A DNA stretch of 64,000 nt from Pseudopyrenochaeta lycopersici. Lineage: Eukaryota > Ascomycota > Dothideomycetes > Pleosporales > Pseudopyrenochaetaceae. A program made the position numbers and the translations under genes. The stretch is from NCBI GenBank assembly GCA_003313425.1, contig NHZP01000026.1, forward strand, positions 558,001-622,000, in the 5' to 3' direction. Shown here piece by piece: positions 1 through 12,453 of the stretch; position 1 is the stretch's first letter; the number at the start of each line of letters is the position of its first letter. The notes beneath the pieces are model-generated. The model did no database searches and was not told the DNA's origin. It saw nothing but the letters and a program-made list of their open reading frames with translations.

Positions 1-1374
1 GTATGGCAGAAGGTGAAGATGCAACCGGTTGCAGGGTGGTCGCAGGAGATGCGAAGGGTAGACTACTGTATTAAACCGTTTAGAGTGATCTGTGCAGTCT
101 TAGCATCGTAACTCTGCGTCTCGGGTTGGCGTAAGGGAAGCGGAGCAACGTACATCCAAAAGCACAATGGCAAGTGGGCACTTAATACAGGGCGGATGGC
201 GCCGAATGGAAGGTCAAAGAAGCCCGACTACTGGGTCGCTTGCAGGTATTCCGAGCAAATGCAGGCGCTCGAAATGCAGGTGGCTCAAGCTGTGCCCACA
301 AAAGTCAAAAGCTAGGGGATTATCGGTACAAGCAGAAGCTACACGCTCCTAGCAATGATGGCAGAGAAGGCGACTGGATGGTGCTGGCTGCAGTGCACAG
401 AAGAACAAACAGCAGTGGCTTGTTTTTGTGGATGCCGACACTTAAAGAGCGAACAATAATAACGAATGGTGCGAGGAGGCAAGCTTTGTCCAGGACCTCG
501 GCGCAGGGAGAAAGTTAGATAAGGAGCGAACGGATCGAAGAAGAGGGATGGCGACCTGAAGTCGAGGTGGGAGAGAAGAGAGGTGGTGAGAAATGCTCGC
601 AGCAGGGCAAGACAGGAGGCAGGCGCAAATGAAGCGGCCGGAAGCGGCAAGGCGTACCTGCCTATTTTAAACGCGCATGCCATCCACCTGAACCGCACAA
701 ACCAACAACACCCGCCGTCGCCCTGCAGCTGACTGGGACTATAGACGCCTGTGCGAGGAGGCGTTGCAATGCTTGCAGCGGCACGACGTCGTGCCTGGCG
801 CTGGAGCTGCTTGTGCGACTGGCGATGCGGCTGGTCTTCATCGCTGCGGGTAATTGCAGCAACGTGGAATCCGTCCCTGACTAGACCTCCCGCCTGCCCA
901 TCTCTCCAGTAGGCAATACCACCGGCGTCCTTTTTGTCGGCGAGCCTGGCGGCCTCCAACGCACACTGCGGCTCCGGTCCCAGGCGCCAGGGCGACCCTA
1001 GCGAACAGCCGTTCGACGCGTAGTTTCATGGGCCGAAGAAGGAACGCTCTCACGTGGGCCGGCCTCCCAGCCCAAGTGCGATTGGACCCATATGTCGCCG
1101 AGCAAACTTCCAGCGCCTCCTGAGACGTCAACTGTCAATCCTATCTCGCCGTGAGTGCTGTCATCATTTGCTTTGCCGTGTTTGCGGAGCCCCAGGAGCC
1201 ACGTCTCACTTGCTTGTTCTGTCGTTCGACGCGTTCCATTAGCTCAGTGACACCAGCCCGTGTCGGCCTGGGCTCAGCGTGGACGCTCGCTAAGGCCACG
1301 TGATCTTGACTTCGAGCCTTTCCTGCTAAGTTGTGCTTCTTGCGATTGCGCACTCACCCGCCATCCTTGTCTCC
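1..1374. other. No supported gene; upstream of alg8
   Basis: No reading frame here looks like protein. The longest open frame, on the minus strand over 339-959, is rich in Ala, Arg and Ser and shows no domain. The stretch probably holds the alg8 promoter and possibly the upstream part of a gene lying beyond the left edge. Confidence 0.55.
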
Positions 1375-3186
1375 ATGTCAGAATTGTATCCATCAATCGC
1401 TCAGTGCGCCATTGTGGCCACGGCGTTGAAGGTGCTGCTTTTTCCTGCCTAGTATGTTTGATTCCAAATATTCCGATTCGCCATCACCCTGCATGCTGAC
1501 CATTTCCCGCAGCAAGTCAACCGACTTTGAGGTCCATCGCAACTGGCTGGCCCTGACACATTCTCTACCTATCAAAGAATGGTACTATGAAGTGAGAGAG
1601 CCTGGACCCTTTGAAATCTCTACATATATCATCTTAACACTGTTTGTAGAACACGTCGGAATGGACCTTGGACTATCCACCCTTCTTCGCCTACTTTGAG
1701 TGGCTCTTGTCCCAAGCTGCTGCATACGTCGAGCCCGGACTACTCCACGTGAAAGCTCTGGGCTACAACAGTTGGCAGACTATCTATTTTCAACGCACAA
1801 CAGTGATCCTCACCGAGCTGGCCTTGGTTTATGCATTGCACCTGTACTGGCACTTTCTAAAATACGAGGCTCAACTGACCACCATACAGCTACGTGAAGA
1901 CTTCCAAGTCCAAGACTACTGCGCATGCCGCCGCGCTTTCTGTACTGCTCTCACCCGGCCTACTTATCATTGACCATATCCACTTTCAGTACAATGGCTT
2001 CCTCTACGGCATCTTGTTACTCTCAATGGTCCTCGCTCGCAACAACTCAACATTGCTCTTGTCTGGCATCCTGTTTGCTGCTCTGCTGTGCTTCAAGCAC
2101 ATTTATCTGTACCTTGCGCCTGCGTACTTCGTCTACCTACTCCGTGCATACTGCTTAGGGCAGAAGTCTAACTTCCCATACTTCAATATCCGCTTTTTCA
2201 ATTGTGTCAAGTTGGGTGTAGGTATCGCCGTGGTCTTTATCAGTGCGTTCGGGCCCTTTGCACTGTGGGGTCAACTCGAACAAGTGTTCCGACGGTTGTT
2301 TCCCTTCTCACGAGGGCTCTGCCACGCATACTGGGCGCCAAACGTCTGGGCCATGTACTCTTTCTCGGATCGAGTACTGATCTACCGTATGTTCCCATCC
2401 TTCCTTACTTTGCTCCGCTAACTAACCAAGTGGCCCCGCGTCTCGGACTGCATGTGGACCGCGACGCCGTGAACAGTGTCACTCGAGGACTCGTTGGAGA
2501 CACATCATTTGCTGTACTTCCTGACGTAGCTCCGTTGACATGCTTTATCCTCACTCTAGGTGCACAGATAGTATGTATACGGCCGATCATTGATAATGCC
2601 TTTATTGATATCATATAGCCCGTCCTGCTCCGACTCTTATACAAACCAACCTGGGAAGCCTTCGTTGGTGCAGTTACGCTTTGCGGCTACGCCTCTTTCC
2701 TCTTTGGATGGCATGTCCATGAGAAAGCTATTCTCCTTGTTATCATTCCCTTCAGCTTGATTGCGCTCCATGACCGCAGATACTTTGGCGCCTTTAGACC
2801 TCTGGCCGTCGCTGGTCATGTGTCACTCTTCCCACTCCTGTTCACAGCAGCTGAGTTCCCTGTTAAGACAGTGTACACCATTTTCTGGCTGGTGCTTTTC
2901 CTTCTTGCATTCGATAGGCTTGCCCCCGCGTAAGTCATCTGCATCGTCCAGTGAATCTTAGCTGACTTAATTTAGTTCCCCTCAACCGCGAATTTTCTTA
3001 CTTGATCGCTTTTCCTTGCTTTACATTGCCCTTTCCATACCGTTGATTGTATACTGCTCATTAGTTCATGGTATAATATTTGGGGCCCGATATGAGTTTC
3101 TACCACTCATGTTCACAAGCTCATACTCGGCCATCGGCGTGGTAGGTAGCTGGGTGGGCTTCTTAGTTGTGTACTTCGACTCGTAG
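1375..3186 (+). CDS. alg8: Alg8-type dolichyl-P-glucose glucosyltransferase
   Basis: This enzyme adds the second glucose to the lipid-linked oligosaccharide Glc1Man9GlcNAc2-PP-dolichol in the ER membrane during N-glycan assembly (GT57 family). Seven exons: 1375-1451, 1513-1591, 1650-1843, 1890-2386, 2431-2570, 2619-2929 and 2976-3186. They give 502 residues, the usual family length. The first ER-lumenal loop carries the family motif [12 protein letters not shown] (about residues 28-39) followed by [11 protein letters not shown]. Further hallmarks are [33 protein letters not shown] and [12 protein letters not shown], and the remainder is multi-spanning hydrophobic. The start is the ATG at 1375, which begins the first hydrophobic segment. 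All introns are 44-61 nt GT-AG. The third donor, GTACTG, is weak but gives the expected join LHLYVKTS. Alg6 is the nearest alternative, but the HFQYNG and CHAYWAPN context and the missing Alg6 N-terminus favour Alg8. Confidence 0.95.
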
Positions 3187-4276
3187 ACTATGAAAGGAAT
3201 TTGATATCTTTCAGATTGATACGACTCCAAGTCTCTTGATTTTCTGTTACCGTCTCTAGAATCTCTAAACAGCGTGAAGACATCCAAGACAGCAAGAAGC
3301 ATGCGCATCAGCTTTCTTGCCATCTGCACTCGTTTGGAATAAGCAAGCCGCATAGACTGCGGTAATAAGCCCGAGTTTGAGATTGTAAAATACTCTTTTA
3401 CAGCCTGCTGAAATTCAGGCGCACCAACTTGGGATGATCAGTTCTCGGTGAGAGGCAAAGTAGGTAGAGATAGCGAAGGTTGGAGACCAAGATTAAAGAC
3501 GCCTGAGTAATCTGATACTGCAAACGTACGCAAAATATGATGGCTCCTAATGTTTCAAGGTTTGTTCATCGATGTGCGGCTTGATGCGGGCTTCAGAAGG
3601 CGTTGTGTCCAGGCAAGTGGGTCAGGCTGTTTGCTTGGAGCACTCCAGGTATGAGCACCCTTCCGGTCAACTTTCACGCCCATCCTGATAATGGACCACA
3701 TTACTAGTGTATCTTTAAAGCGATGCAGCACGTCTGCACACTGATTATTCTAAATTTTACGATCAAAACAAGTCCAAATACGGTGCTGCCGTGACAGTGG
3801 TGGCGTGCACAGCACCGGCGTGTTAGGAGGAGGGTGCTGATCCGAATAGAGTATGGTAGCGCGCCAAGTGACGACGGCCCTACTCACTTACCCTCCACTT
3901 GGATTTCTGCCCATTGACACTTCGCTCTCTGTTTCTCTCCCTCCTCCCGCCCACCTCCTCAACGAGCGCTCCTTTAACCTCTCCCGCCTTCAAGCACAGA
4001 TTGCTTCCACGCGCTTTCGGAACCGATTGACGCGTCTCGGAACACTACTCGGACCTCCGACAAGTGCGACAACTTTTCCTAGGACCCTCTCTGGCGCGTG
4101 GAGGAGCTCCCATCTGCCTCAACCGCCCACCGGAGGGGTCATTGCCCCAACATATCGCCCAAACTGCTTGCGATACGGGCAGAGGACGCGAAAACCACAA
4201 CGCGACACTTCCGAAAGTTTGCGACGCGATAGTTTACACACCACAACGCTTCTTATGAGCTAGACCCCAGAGCAAC
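3187..4276. other. Intergenic, no gene seen
   Basis: This 1.1 kb contains the alg8 3' flank and the itc1 promoter. An open frame at 3853-4263 is Ser/Thr/Pro/Arg-rich and lies just before the itc1 start. It has no protein-like features, so I read it as 5' leader sequence. Confidence 0.6.
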
Positions 4277-7200
4277 ATGGTATGTTACGGGTCGCGATGT
4301 AAAATACGAACATTTGCTGACGCCAATAAAGGTGCTCTTCAAGCGCAAACCCGTCAAATTCGAACCCATCCCAAAATTCCTCGACGATAACAGTGAGGTA
4401 CATCAGACCCACTCATGAGACTCGCAAGACACATGCTAAGCAGACGGAATAGGTGTGGGTCATCGAAGAGACCGGAGAGGTCTTCGTAGACTATGAAAAA
4501 TATCTCCACCGGTAAAAGGACTCCATCAAGTGACGTCAGGGCAATCGGTTTTGCTAACACAATACAGATATGACTTCTACCAACAGGCAAGGCCACCTAT
4601 GGGAGTAGTTCTCTTGCTTTAAGATAGAGGCTAACGCGAAAATAGAGGACATTCACATGCGAATCGACCGGACACTCCAACTACACTTTCTTCGAGGCTA
4701 AGGAGAGCGAGGTAGGCTCCACGTCCAGAAGGGTCAACGGCGGTCATGAGGTAACAACCGTGCAGACGGAAGCTTCGAAAGAGATCAACAGCATCTTTCC
4801 TGATGGCTTGAGGTCTCCTGTGCTCCGCTATGTTCAATTCCGAACCACACCCCGAATGGACGACCTTGGTACGTAGCCACACTTCTCTCCCTAGATCACG
4901 ACTAACTAGCCTTCAGTGAACAACGTATTTGATGTACGTCGATGGTGACTATCCCAATTATGGAGCTACCGCTGATTATGATGTAGCACTTCAAAGAACA
5001 ATTCATGATTGGCGATAACGTTTCTATTGAAGGCGAAAACTCGCGCCGATACGGGAAGATTACTGATATAACTGATAACAGTCGACTTCACAGCATGTTC
5101 ACTGGCCAGTCTATGGATGACTCGGTCCGTTCATACACATACATCATTACCATGGACGATAACGGCGAATCTATCACGAAATACAAAGCCTCGGAACTTC
5201 AGCGGGATAGGAAGGTCTATTCGAAGCTCATTCTCAAGCAGTTCTTACGAAATACTGTGAAGAGAGATCCATGGATCGGTGCACCCTGGATGGTCAAAGA
5301 TAGCTTGGCAAAACGCTACGACATCCCGACGAAGATCCCAGACAACAAGACCAGGGATGCAGTTTTAGCTCAGAAGAAATTGATGAGTGCAGGCTTCGTT
5401 AATGGTACGAGTCCAACAATTCAACAAGCGTACCAGCAGCATGCATTAAATGGTCATGGCCTCCATATCAACGGACATGCAACGCAGCTGCAAGCATCTG
5501 GACAAGGTCAACCTACCTTCGTCAACTTCCATCCCAATCCTCCTCCGCCATACGGCCATCCGCAAGGATTACCGCCCCCTTTTGCAGCAATTAATGGGCC
5601 CCCTAGGCCGTACCTCGTCAATGCACCGCCAATACCTTACAACGGCGGGCCTCCAGCTCAGCTTCCGCTTGTGTATCCGCCCCATTTCGGGGGCCCACTG
5701 CCACCACACCTCGCTAATATTGTCCATCATATGCCGCCACCTGGTAGCGGCCCACCTGCGAACTTTCCGTTCCAGACTACCTTTCCCCATCATCAAGGTT
5801 CTCGTCCATCAGAAACTCCACAGCCTCAAGAAGCAACGCCTCTGTCGAGACCATTTGAGCCAGTCAAGTATCCGTGCGAGGATCTGGAGATTAAGTTGCC
5901 TCGTCTCGCCACTACTCGTCCACCTCTGAAGTTCTTCTCTGACGATGTTCCCGAGGGCGCTGAAGAGCCCGCAGAGGATAAAAAAACGGGTGTATTGATG
6001 AAGAGCCTTGGTCCGCTGTTATGCACCTGGGACACTCTCAATGTTCACGACACTATTTACATGCTCGATTCATTCACATTCGACGATTTTGTTGACGCTA
6101 TGCGCTTCACTTCTGAGGAGGTCGAGTGCGAGTTGTTCGTGGAGGTGCATTGCTCCGTACTGAAACAAATTGTGGGCAGCTCTGGGAAGATTCAGACCCC
6201 TCTTCCCAAGCTGGCCGAGTCGGATGATTCAGAGGAAGAAGATTCAAGCCAAGAGTCTAGCCCTACCCCTGAACCTGAGCCCCCTGTTCGCACAACGCGC
6301 AGCAGTTTGAGGAAATCCGAGGCGCAACAGATCCTTAAGCAGCGTACGCCTACTCCTGAGCCGCCGAAGGAGATCCACAAAGCTGCAGAGTTTGTGGCAG
6401 ATTTCGATTGGGTTGAACAATGCAAAATCCGGAATTTTCGAGAGGGAGGCTGGCAGTCAATTGTCGTTGCGCTTCTCCATCGATTGTCCTTTGATCCTGT
6501 CCAGAAAGATGCATGCGATGAGATTCTCGCTGAACTTGTTCCGCCCGACGAGGAACCGTCTATCGAGAGCATTGCCGCTAACTACATCGATCTCGACGTG
6601 AACCTCCGCATTTCCGCGCTCGAGATTATCCTGAGGCTGACTGTTGCGACTGAAGCATTCCGTGATCAGCTCATTGCCGCGGCCCAGGAGATGACTCGTC
6701 TGCGCAAAGAGAAGATTGAATACCAGCGGAAACGCAAAGAACTGTAAGTCAAGCAAGAACACCTGTGCTGGCGGTAAACTAATTCTGTACAAAGGGCCGA
6801 CGAGCTCTTTAAGCTTGACCTTGAACGCAAAATCCACCTACCTGCGAACACTCCAGCATCACCAACTGATACTAAGGAGAACGACGATGTGGACATCTCT
6901 ATGTCGAGCATTACCGAAGATGTCAAGGACACCCCTGACGCCGAAGGCAATGACTCAGAGACGACTGCTAATCGCAAGACCCGCCACACAAATAAAAATA
7001 AGCGCAAGGCTGCTGCCGACGAAGCCAGGAAAGAGAAAGCGAAGAAGGCCAAGGCAGAAGCAGAGAAGACCAAGAAGCAGAAGGAATGGGAGAAGCTCTT
7101 GGACGCCATCGAGAAGAAGAAGGATGAGCTTAAGGAGTGCGAAGCTAACATCAACGAGTTGGATGATGATCTTCGCGAAACCCTAGTGCACCGTAGCAAG

Positions 7201-7836
7201 GTTCTCGGGAAAGATCGGTTCCTCAACAAATACTATTGGTTCGAGCATAACGGAATGCCGTTTGGAGGTGTGCCAAATAGCTCTACCGCAGAGTACGGCT
7301 ACGCCAACGGCCGCATTTGGGTGCAGGGACCGGACGAGTATGAACTGCAACCCAATCTTGAGGAGCCCGCCTTGGCACAGGATATGCAGCGATTTGGTTT
7401 CACCATCCCACAGCGCAAGGAGAAGGAAGAAGGTGTAACACATCTTCATAAATCGACCGACTGGGCCTACTACGACGACCCTGAAGATATTGACAATTTG
7501 TTGGTATGGCTGGACGAACGCGGCCTACGAGAGCGGGTTCTCCGCAAGGAACTACAAACTTATCGCGACCGAATCGCCGAATATATGCTCAAGATGAAGA
7601 AGCATCTCGAACCAGAAGAAGAAGATGCAAAGGAGGAGGATGAAGAGATAACGACCCGCGTATCGACACGAAACAAGACATATGTCGACAAAGACACTTC
7701 CCAGGACCGCTGCCTGCTTTGGACCAACAGCATCATGCGGGAAGAACACGGCCACAACCACGCGGAGGAGTATGAGCCACCTAGGAAGGCCAGGGCGAAG
7801 CTTAGCAAGGCTACCAAAGCTAAAGGCAAGCGTTGA
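4277..7836 (+). CDS. itc1: Itc1/Acf1-like subunit of an ISWI chromatin-remodelling complex
   Basis: Nine exons: 4277-4279, 4332-4397, 4453-4511, 4568-4586, 4646-4711, 4766-4868, 4917-4933, 4987-6743 and 6795-7836. They encode 1043 residues. The N-terminus is a WAC domain (about residues 5-115, with VWVIEETGEVFVDYEKYL and RTFTCESTGHSNYTFFEA), the DNA-binding module of WSTF/Acf1 proteins. A Pro-rich linker spans about 285-395. The DDT domain lies at about 446-506 (LGPLLCTWDTLNVHDTIYML), and WHIM-type segments start near 583 (GWQSIVVALLHRL), 837 (DRFLNKYYWFEHNG) and 921 (WAYYDDPEDIDNLLVWL). A Lys/Glu-rich coiled coil precedes the second WHIM segment. The protein should guide the Isw ATPase in nucleosome spacing in the nucleus. 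The first exon is only the ATG. Intron 4 appears to be GC-AG. Symbol given by analogy with yeast Itc1. Confidence 0.93.
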
Positions 7837-8682
7837 GGTAGTACGTTGGCGAACAAAAGCACGCTCAAGAGGTGACAAATCGCTATCTTTCAGCTTGCAT
7901 AGTCTCCACAAGAGAGACACACGGCGGCTACTCAAGGACAAGAAGCTTCCCGTACTTGAGTGAGGTCGAGTTCGGACCTCGCAATGATTTACGAGTTATA
8001 TTTCGGCGATATTCCGGAGTTTTGATACCACGAGCATCGTTATTTGTAGCATGTACATATTATGGTGCATTATTTGGAGTTTGGAAAGGTACCTGGTCTG
8101 CCCAGTGCTCATTAGACGGCTTGCATGTATGTTGTTGAAAGCCTGGGTAAGGTCGGCTTCTCACCCGTTTACCTGCTCGATACTCGACGGTCTCTGAGGG
8201 GAGGTAAACTGGATACCCTGTTTTCCATTGTGTTGTGGACGGCCTTTGGCATTGGGTCGAGCGTTTCGATAATGTACATTAAATCGCATAGAAAAGTTGT
8301 CAAAGCTTGTTACATCGGGCAGCGTTGTCGCGATCATTTGGAATAATAGAAAGCCCAGATTAAGTCTGGCGTTCTAGGACATTTGACATGCCGCCAAAAA
8401 GTCGTAAAGAACCAAATGGCAGAAGTTCTGCTGAGTGGTCTGCACGCTTGCTACACACCTCAACGAGGAAGCAGCTGATGAACAAGCCGTTTCTGGCTAG
8501 TGCACGATTTGCTTGGCGGTCTCAAGCGGAGGCAGCAATACAGTGAACGCATCACAACGTCCCGATATCTCATCAGTCCAGGCAATTTCGACATTCCTGC
8601 TATTGTTGGTGTACTCGAAAGACTAGAATCTCGCGACTTAAGTACCACCGAAGTTCTCCGCAGACGCGAAATTGCCCCAAGC
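7837..8682. other. itc1 to sgf73 intergenic; upstream ORF at 8388-8546
   Basis: No separate gene is evident. A 52-codon open frame starts at an ATG at 8388 (MPPKSRKEPNGRSSAEWS) and stops at 8546. A second open frame, 8500 onward, is continuous with the sgf73 start. These may be leader uORFs, or an unrecognised upstream exon of sgf73. Confidence 0.4.
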
Positions 8683-10168
8683 ATGGCCGCAAATGGAGCC
8701 CGAAAGGGTGAGCTCGCAAGCCCGCACCCCTCCTCCACATAGTGCTAATGTGCCACAGCCCCTCCCGCCGCGGCCTCGAATCCCAAGGCAGGACTCTTGG
8801 ACCCGAGCGCTGTCAAAGACGTTATAAGCCCAGGGAAAAAGAAGATCACTCTGAAGATCAAGAAGCCGGTACCAAAGCCATCAATAGCTGGCAATTGGAA
8901 GGAGAGCGGCACCATCAGTACGTTCACCTTAGCACGCGTCTTTGCGCTCTATGCTATAACTCAGCCTCTTTAGTCTGACTTACTGCTAGATGTCGAGAAT
9001 AAAGCTTCTTCCGCTGCGACGACCTCACCGATCGTCAACCCCCTTGACGAGAAGACGGTTGCTGGATTCCCGACCGGCCGCCCACTTGATGACAAAGTAG
9101 ATACTGTGCAATGCAAGCACTGTCGCCGACCAGTTCTTCGTACGTCCGCCGCAACACACGTGCGCGACTGCTTGAACAAGAAGCAAGAAAAGCTCAAGAA
9201 GAAAAAGGAAGCCAAGGAAGCCAAGGATGCAGCTCTCAGGAAAGAGAAAGGCGAAGACGATGATGGTATAGGGGCCCGAAAGTCAGCTGTGAAGGGTGCC
9301 GTCATGGACGGAGAGGGGGCAAGGAAGGGCAAGAAGCGAAAACTCGATGGCGATGCGGAGAAGGCGCCTAACGCGAAGAAAAAGAAGAAAGATGAGCCCA
9401 AGCAAAAGGGCGCGAAGCCTAAGGGGCCTGTGGATGTAGAGAGGCAGTGCGGTGTCCCATTGCCGAATGGTGGATTCTGCGCAAGAAGCTTGACGTGCAA
9501 GAGTCATTCTATGGGTCTTAAGAGAGCGGTACCTGGTCGGAGTCTGCCGTACGATATGCTGTTGGCGCAGTACCAAAAGAAGAACCAGGCGAAGCAGCAG
9601 CGTAAGCATCCCTTGAGTTTTTGGGAGATTGAGGGAACTAATGATTGTAGGCGCCGCTATCGACGCAAACGCTCCTCTCCCAGAAGATCTCGAACCCTCG
9701 GGAGCCGTTGATTCGGATGAAGAAAAGGATAGCATCATGGCCGCCCTCGCACGCCACCATCCCCGCCCTCTAGCAACATACACACATATCTCACAACGGT
9801 CAAAGTACCAGTACATACGCATGAAAGGCATGATACGTTCCGCACTCGGCGCACCGCCCAGCGGCGGTGGATCAATATACTCAGGCATGACACCAGGTGC
9901 CGATGGAATGAATTCAGGACGGGGATTGGCTCTTGGTATGATGGGTGCACCGATGAGTGCGAGTGGTGAACACTTTCCACAGAGCGCCAGCCTGGGCGGG
10001 TTCGGTCAACCATTGAGCGCAGGTCTCGACAGCGGTGCTGGCAGCAGGCGACCAAGCGTCATGGGTATGAACAATGCTGGCCCACGGCAAATCCTGCCTG
10101 GCCAATTGCCTGGGCCAGGTATAAGTCAGCAGCGTAAAGGCAGTATGGCAAGTGTTAGTGCCAGTTAG
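8683..10168 (+). CDS. sgf73: SAGA-associated factor 73 (SCA7-domain protein)
   Basis: Sgf73, the ataxin-7 homologue, anchors the histone H2B deubiquitinase module to the SAGA coactivator complex. Four exons: 8683-8707, 8759-8917, 8990-9601 and 9651-10168, 437 residues. A Zn-finger-like element lies at about 103-123 (CKHCRRPVLRTSAATHVRDC), followed by a Lys-rich stretch. The SCA7 domain is at about 213-255 (RQCGVPLPNGGFCARSLTC, then CKSH and PGRSLPYDMLL). The C-terminal third is low-complexity Gly/Ser/Met. The start chosen is the ATG at 8683, giving MAANGARK before the first intron. The frame stays open upstream to a non-ATG start at 8500, so up to about 60 extra residues cannot be excluded. 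Introns are 51, 72 and 49 nt. Confidence 0.88.
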
Positions 10169-10996
10169 AAATGGATAACGGGAACACGCCACTTCGGATA
10201 TGTAGGCGTAGCACCTTTAGGGTTGATTTGTTATGATAGTCACGATCGTTAGGACCCGTCACGCGCCTGGTGCCAGGCTGCTTGGAGTTCTTTTGCGGCT
10301 GGGAAGCTTTAGTGATACCCTTTTCCTAGATTTTAGTAGTGGACAGGAATGAAGAGTTCTACATTGCTAAGTTGGTGAGCACAGGCAGGTTTCGTAGTGA
10401 CCAGTGTGTTTCGATCGAGGCCATGTTCATGAAGGTGCAATCGGGCGAGAAGGAGTTGACCACACTGAGCGAGGTATTTCTATCTTATATCGTCGTAATT
10501 CTCTAAGCAATGATTCGAAAGGGTGTTGGAGATATTCACTCAGCCCCATGTGCGCGGTGCTTGATCGCAGCATATCCCAAAACAAAGGCCATTTGTATGC
10601 TGGAAATGATAATATTTCATTCATGGTATCATGCAGTGACCAGTTGCCATCTAATTATGTACGCTGGCTGAGTATGAACTCTAATATAGTGCAGATGCAG
10701 AGGGTATCCCACAAGGTGAAAGCCGGTGGACTTTGTTGCCAGACTCTCTCACCGTCTTGTAGAGACACAGAGTCTGGTGGGTGATGAGATTTAGGCTTCT
10801 TTACTCAAACGCTCATGGAGTTATCTTTTACTCCGCATAGCTGCTTCTCAAGTCCATCTGCACATGCTGGGATGATATTTACGGGACGTCATAGTGCCGT
10901 AAACGTCTTCATGGCGCTGAGGCTGGAGGCGAGACAACCATGCCATATTTGCAAAATATAAGGTGTTGAGTCTTGTAAAGGATGTCAGAGTATGCT
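10169..10996. other. 3' regions of two convergent genes
   Basis: The stretch lies between sgf73 (+) and iwr1 (-), which converge. Short open frames overlap on both strands (10404-10784 and 10427-10624), but neither resembles a protein. Confidence 0.6.
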
Positions 10997-12052
10997 TCAT
11001 TCGCCATATGTTCCCCAATAGCCCACTCTCTGCGTCTTTGGGACCGTCATCTTGAAGTGTAGATCGTCCTCATCCTCACCACTCCCTATCACATCCTCTT
11101 CCTCGTCAATGTTGTATTCTTCGTCATCGCTTCCGTGCCTAAATTTCTTCTGGTACACGTCCCTCCCAAACTCATCATCTTCACTGAGCTCGTCCTCGGG
11201 GTAGTCATTCGCGTAGTAGTCCTCGGCATTCTCGTCGTCGTCATCTGTGTCAAACTCCTTGTCACTTTCGTCTTCCCCGTTCCACCAATCTTCGTCTTCT
11301 TCTTTGATGACCAAGAAGCCAACCGTGCCAACGGGCTCGGGGAGTTTGCCATCTGCATCGGGCATTATGGCCTCCCGAATATATGTATCGTATACGTACT
11401 CGTCGGTATCGATATCCATAGCGTCGCCGTCGCCATTAGATTCTTGTAAAGCAAGGGCGGTAGCTTTTTCGGGGTGACGGTCTGCGAATCGCTGGGCTGG
11501 AGCCTTAGGCTTGTGTTTCGACGACGAGAAAAGCGGAATATGGAGGTTGTCTTCTTGCTCCACTTGTCTTGAAAGGGCTTCTAGTTTGCGGACGTCTTCT
11601 TCGGTGGGCTCGGCTTGTTGCGGTTTCTGTTGTGTTGCTTTATTCGCAGTGGGATGTAATGCGCTGCGAGCACCTGGCCTCTTCCGTGGTGGTGAGACTG
11701 CTCGCGGTGCAAGCTCCGGGACAGCAACCTGCAGCTGTCCATCTGGAATAGTCTCTACATTTGGCACAACAGGCCTTGCTTCGACAAATACACGTTTTGT
11801 GCCAGTTCCTGTTGAAGCGTCAAGGTGGAATCGTCGCTCGGCGGTTGGTGTAGGCGGTGCTAATGACTGCTGGGGGGTGTCATTAGGTTTGGTGAGTCGT
11901 CGAAAGTAGAAGCTCTTGCCCGGGGATGCCTTTGGTAGCGTTTCGAGATTCTGGCTCTTCTGACGCTTCACTTTATTATCCAATATCAGGGCGTCGACCG
12001 GGGCCTCGTTGCGTTTCCGCTTTACAGAGAGTGTCTGCGGTGGATTCGACAT
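10997..12052 (-). CDS. iwr1: Iwr1-domain protein, RNA polymerase II nuclear import
   Basis: Iwr1 binds assembled RNA polymerase II in the cytoplasm and directs its import. Single exon of 351 residues. The N-terminus (MSNPPQTLSVKRKRNEAPVD) matches the conserved family start with its basic nuclear-localisation-like KRKR. The Iwr1 motif begins near residue 217 (DEYVYDTYIREAIMPD) and continues through GTVGFLVI. A very acidic Asp/Glu region then extends nearly to the C-terminus. The open frame extends 68 codons upstream to a further ATG, but that extension is Pro/Arg-rich and lies in the divergent promoter, so I place the start at 12052. It is divergent from the nucleoside transporter gene. Confidence 0.88.
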   Translation of the reverse strand: MSNPPQTLSVKRKRNEAPVDALILDNKVKRQKSQNLETLPKASPGKSFYFRRLTKPNDTPQQSLAPPTPTAERRFHLDASTGTGTKRVFVEARPVVPNVETIPDGQLQVAVPELAPRAVSPPRKRPGARSALHPTANKATQQKPQQAEPTEEDVRKLEALSRQVEQEDNLHIPLFSSSKHKPKAPAQRFADRHPEKATALALQESNGDGDAMDIDTDEYVYDTYIREAIMPDADGKLPEPVGTVGFLVIKEEDEDWWNGEDESDKEFDTDDDDENAEDYYANDYPEDELSEDDEFGRDVYQKKFRHGSDDEEYNIDEEEDVIGSGEDEDDLHFKMTVPKTQRVGYWGTYGE

Positions 12053-12453
12053 GATGCCGGGATGAGAAGACGTGGCGGCTGGTGCCCACGGGAGACTCCG
12101 TTTTCTTTCTTGAGTTATGACGCTGAGTGGACGTTGTGAAGGCGTGGAGGGGCAGCCGTGGGGTGTCTGGGGACGGAAAACCATCCCACGCAGCGGCCGG
12201 AACCCTGCGCGCCGAGGCGGTTCCTGGCGCGACGTCAGCTGCGCAGGCGTTGGCACTGCCCCTTGTGCATCACCTGCGCGAGCAGATCATGGGCTTTGCT
12301 TAGAGTTGAGTAGTCTGAGACATGTCTGCCTGTATTTTACTGCTACAAAACCTTCCTCGTTGTCCTTGAAGACGCCCGCTCGTTATCGACACGCGACTGC
12401 CGCCCCCGGAACTCCGCAGCACCCCCGATACTACATCACCTCAACAGCTATAC
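12053..12453. promoter_or_regulatory. Divergent promoter, iwr1 / nucleoside transporter
   Basis: These 401 bp separate the inferred start codons of iwr1 (-) and the Fun26-type gene (+), so both promoters must share or divide it. The part before the transporter start is pyrimidine-rich and mildly A-rich, as in fungal leaders. No specific factor site can be assigned by eye. Confidence 0.6.

Noticed and set aside
339..959. 206-codon minus-strand frame before alg8
   Set aside because: The sequence is Ala/Arg/Ser/Cys-rich without domains, overlaps plus-strand frames and lacks splice partners; it looks like chance openness.
12053..12256. 68-codon N-terminal extension of iwr1
   Set aside because: The family start MSNPPQTLSVKRKR lies at 12052; the extension is Pro/Arg-rich and occupies the divergent promoter.
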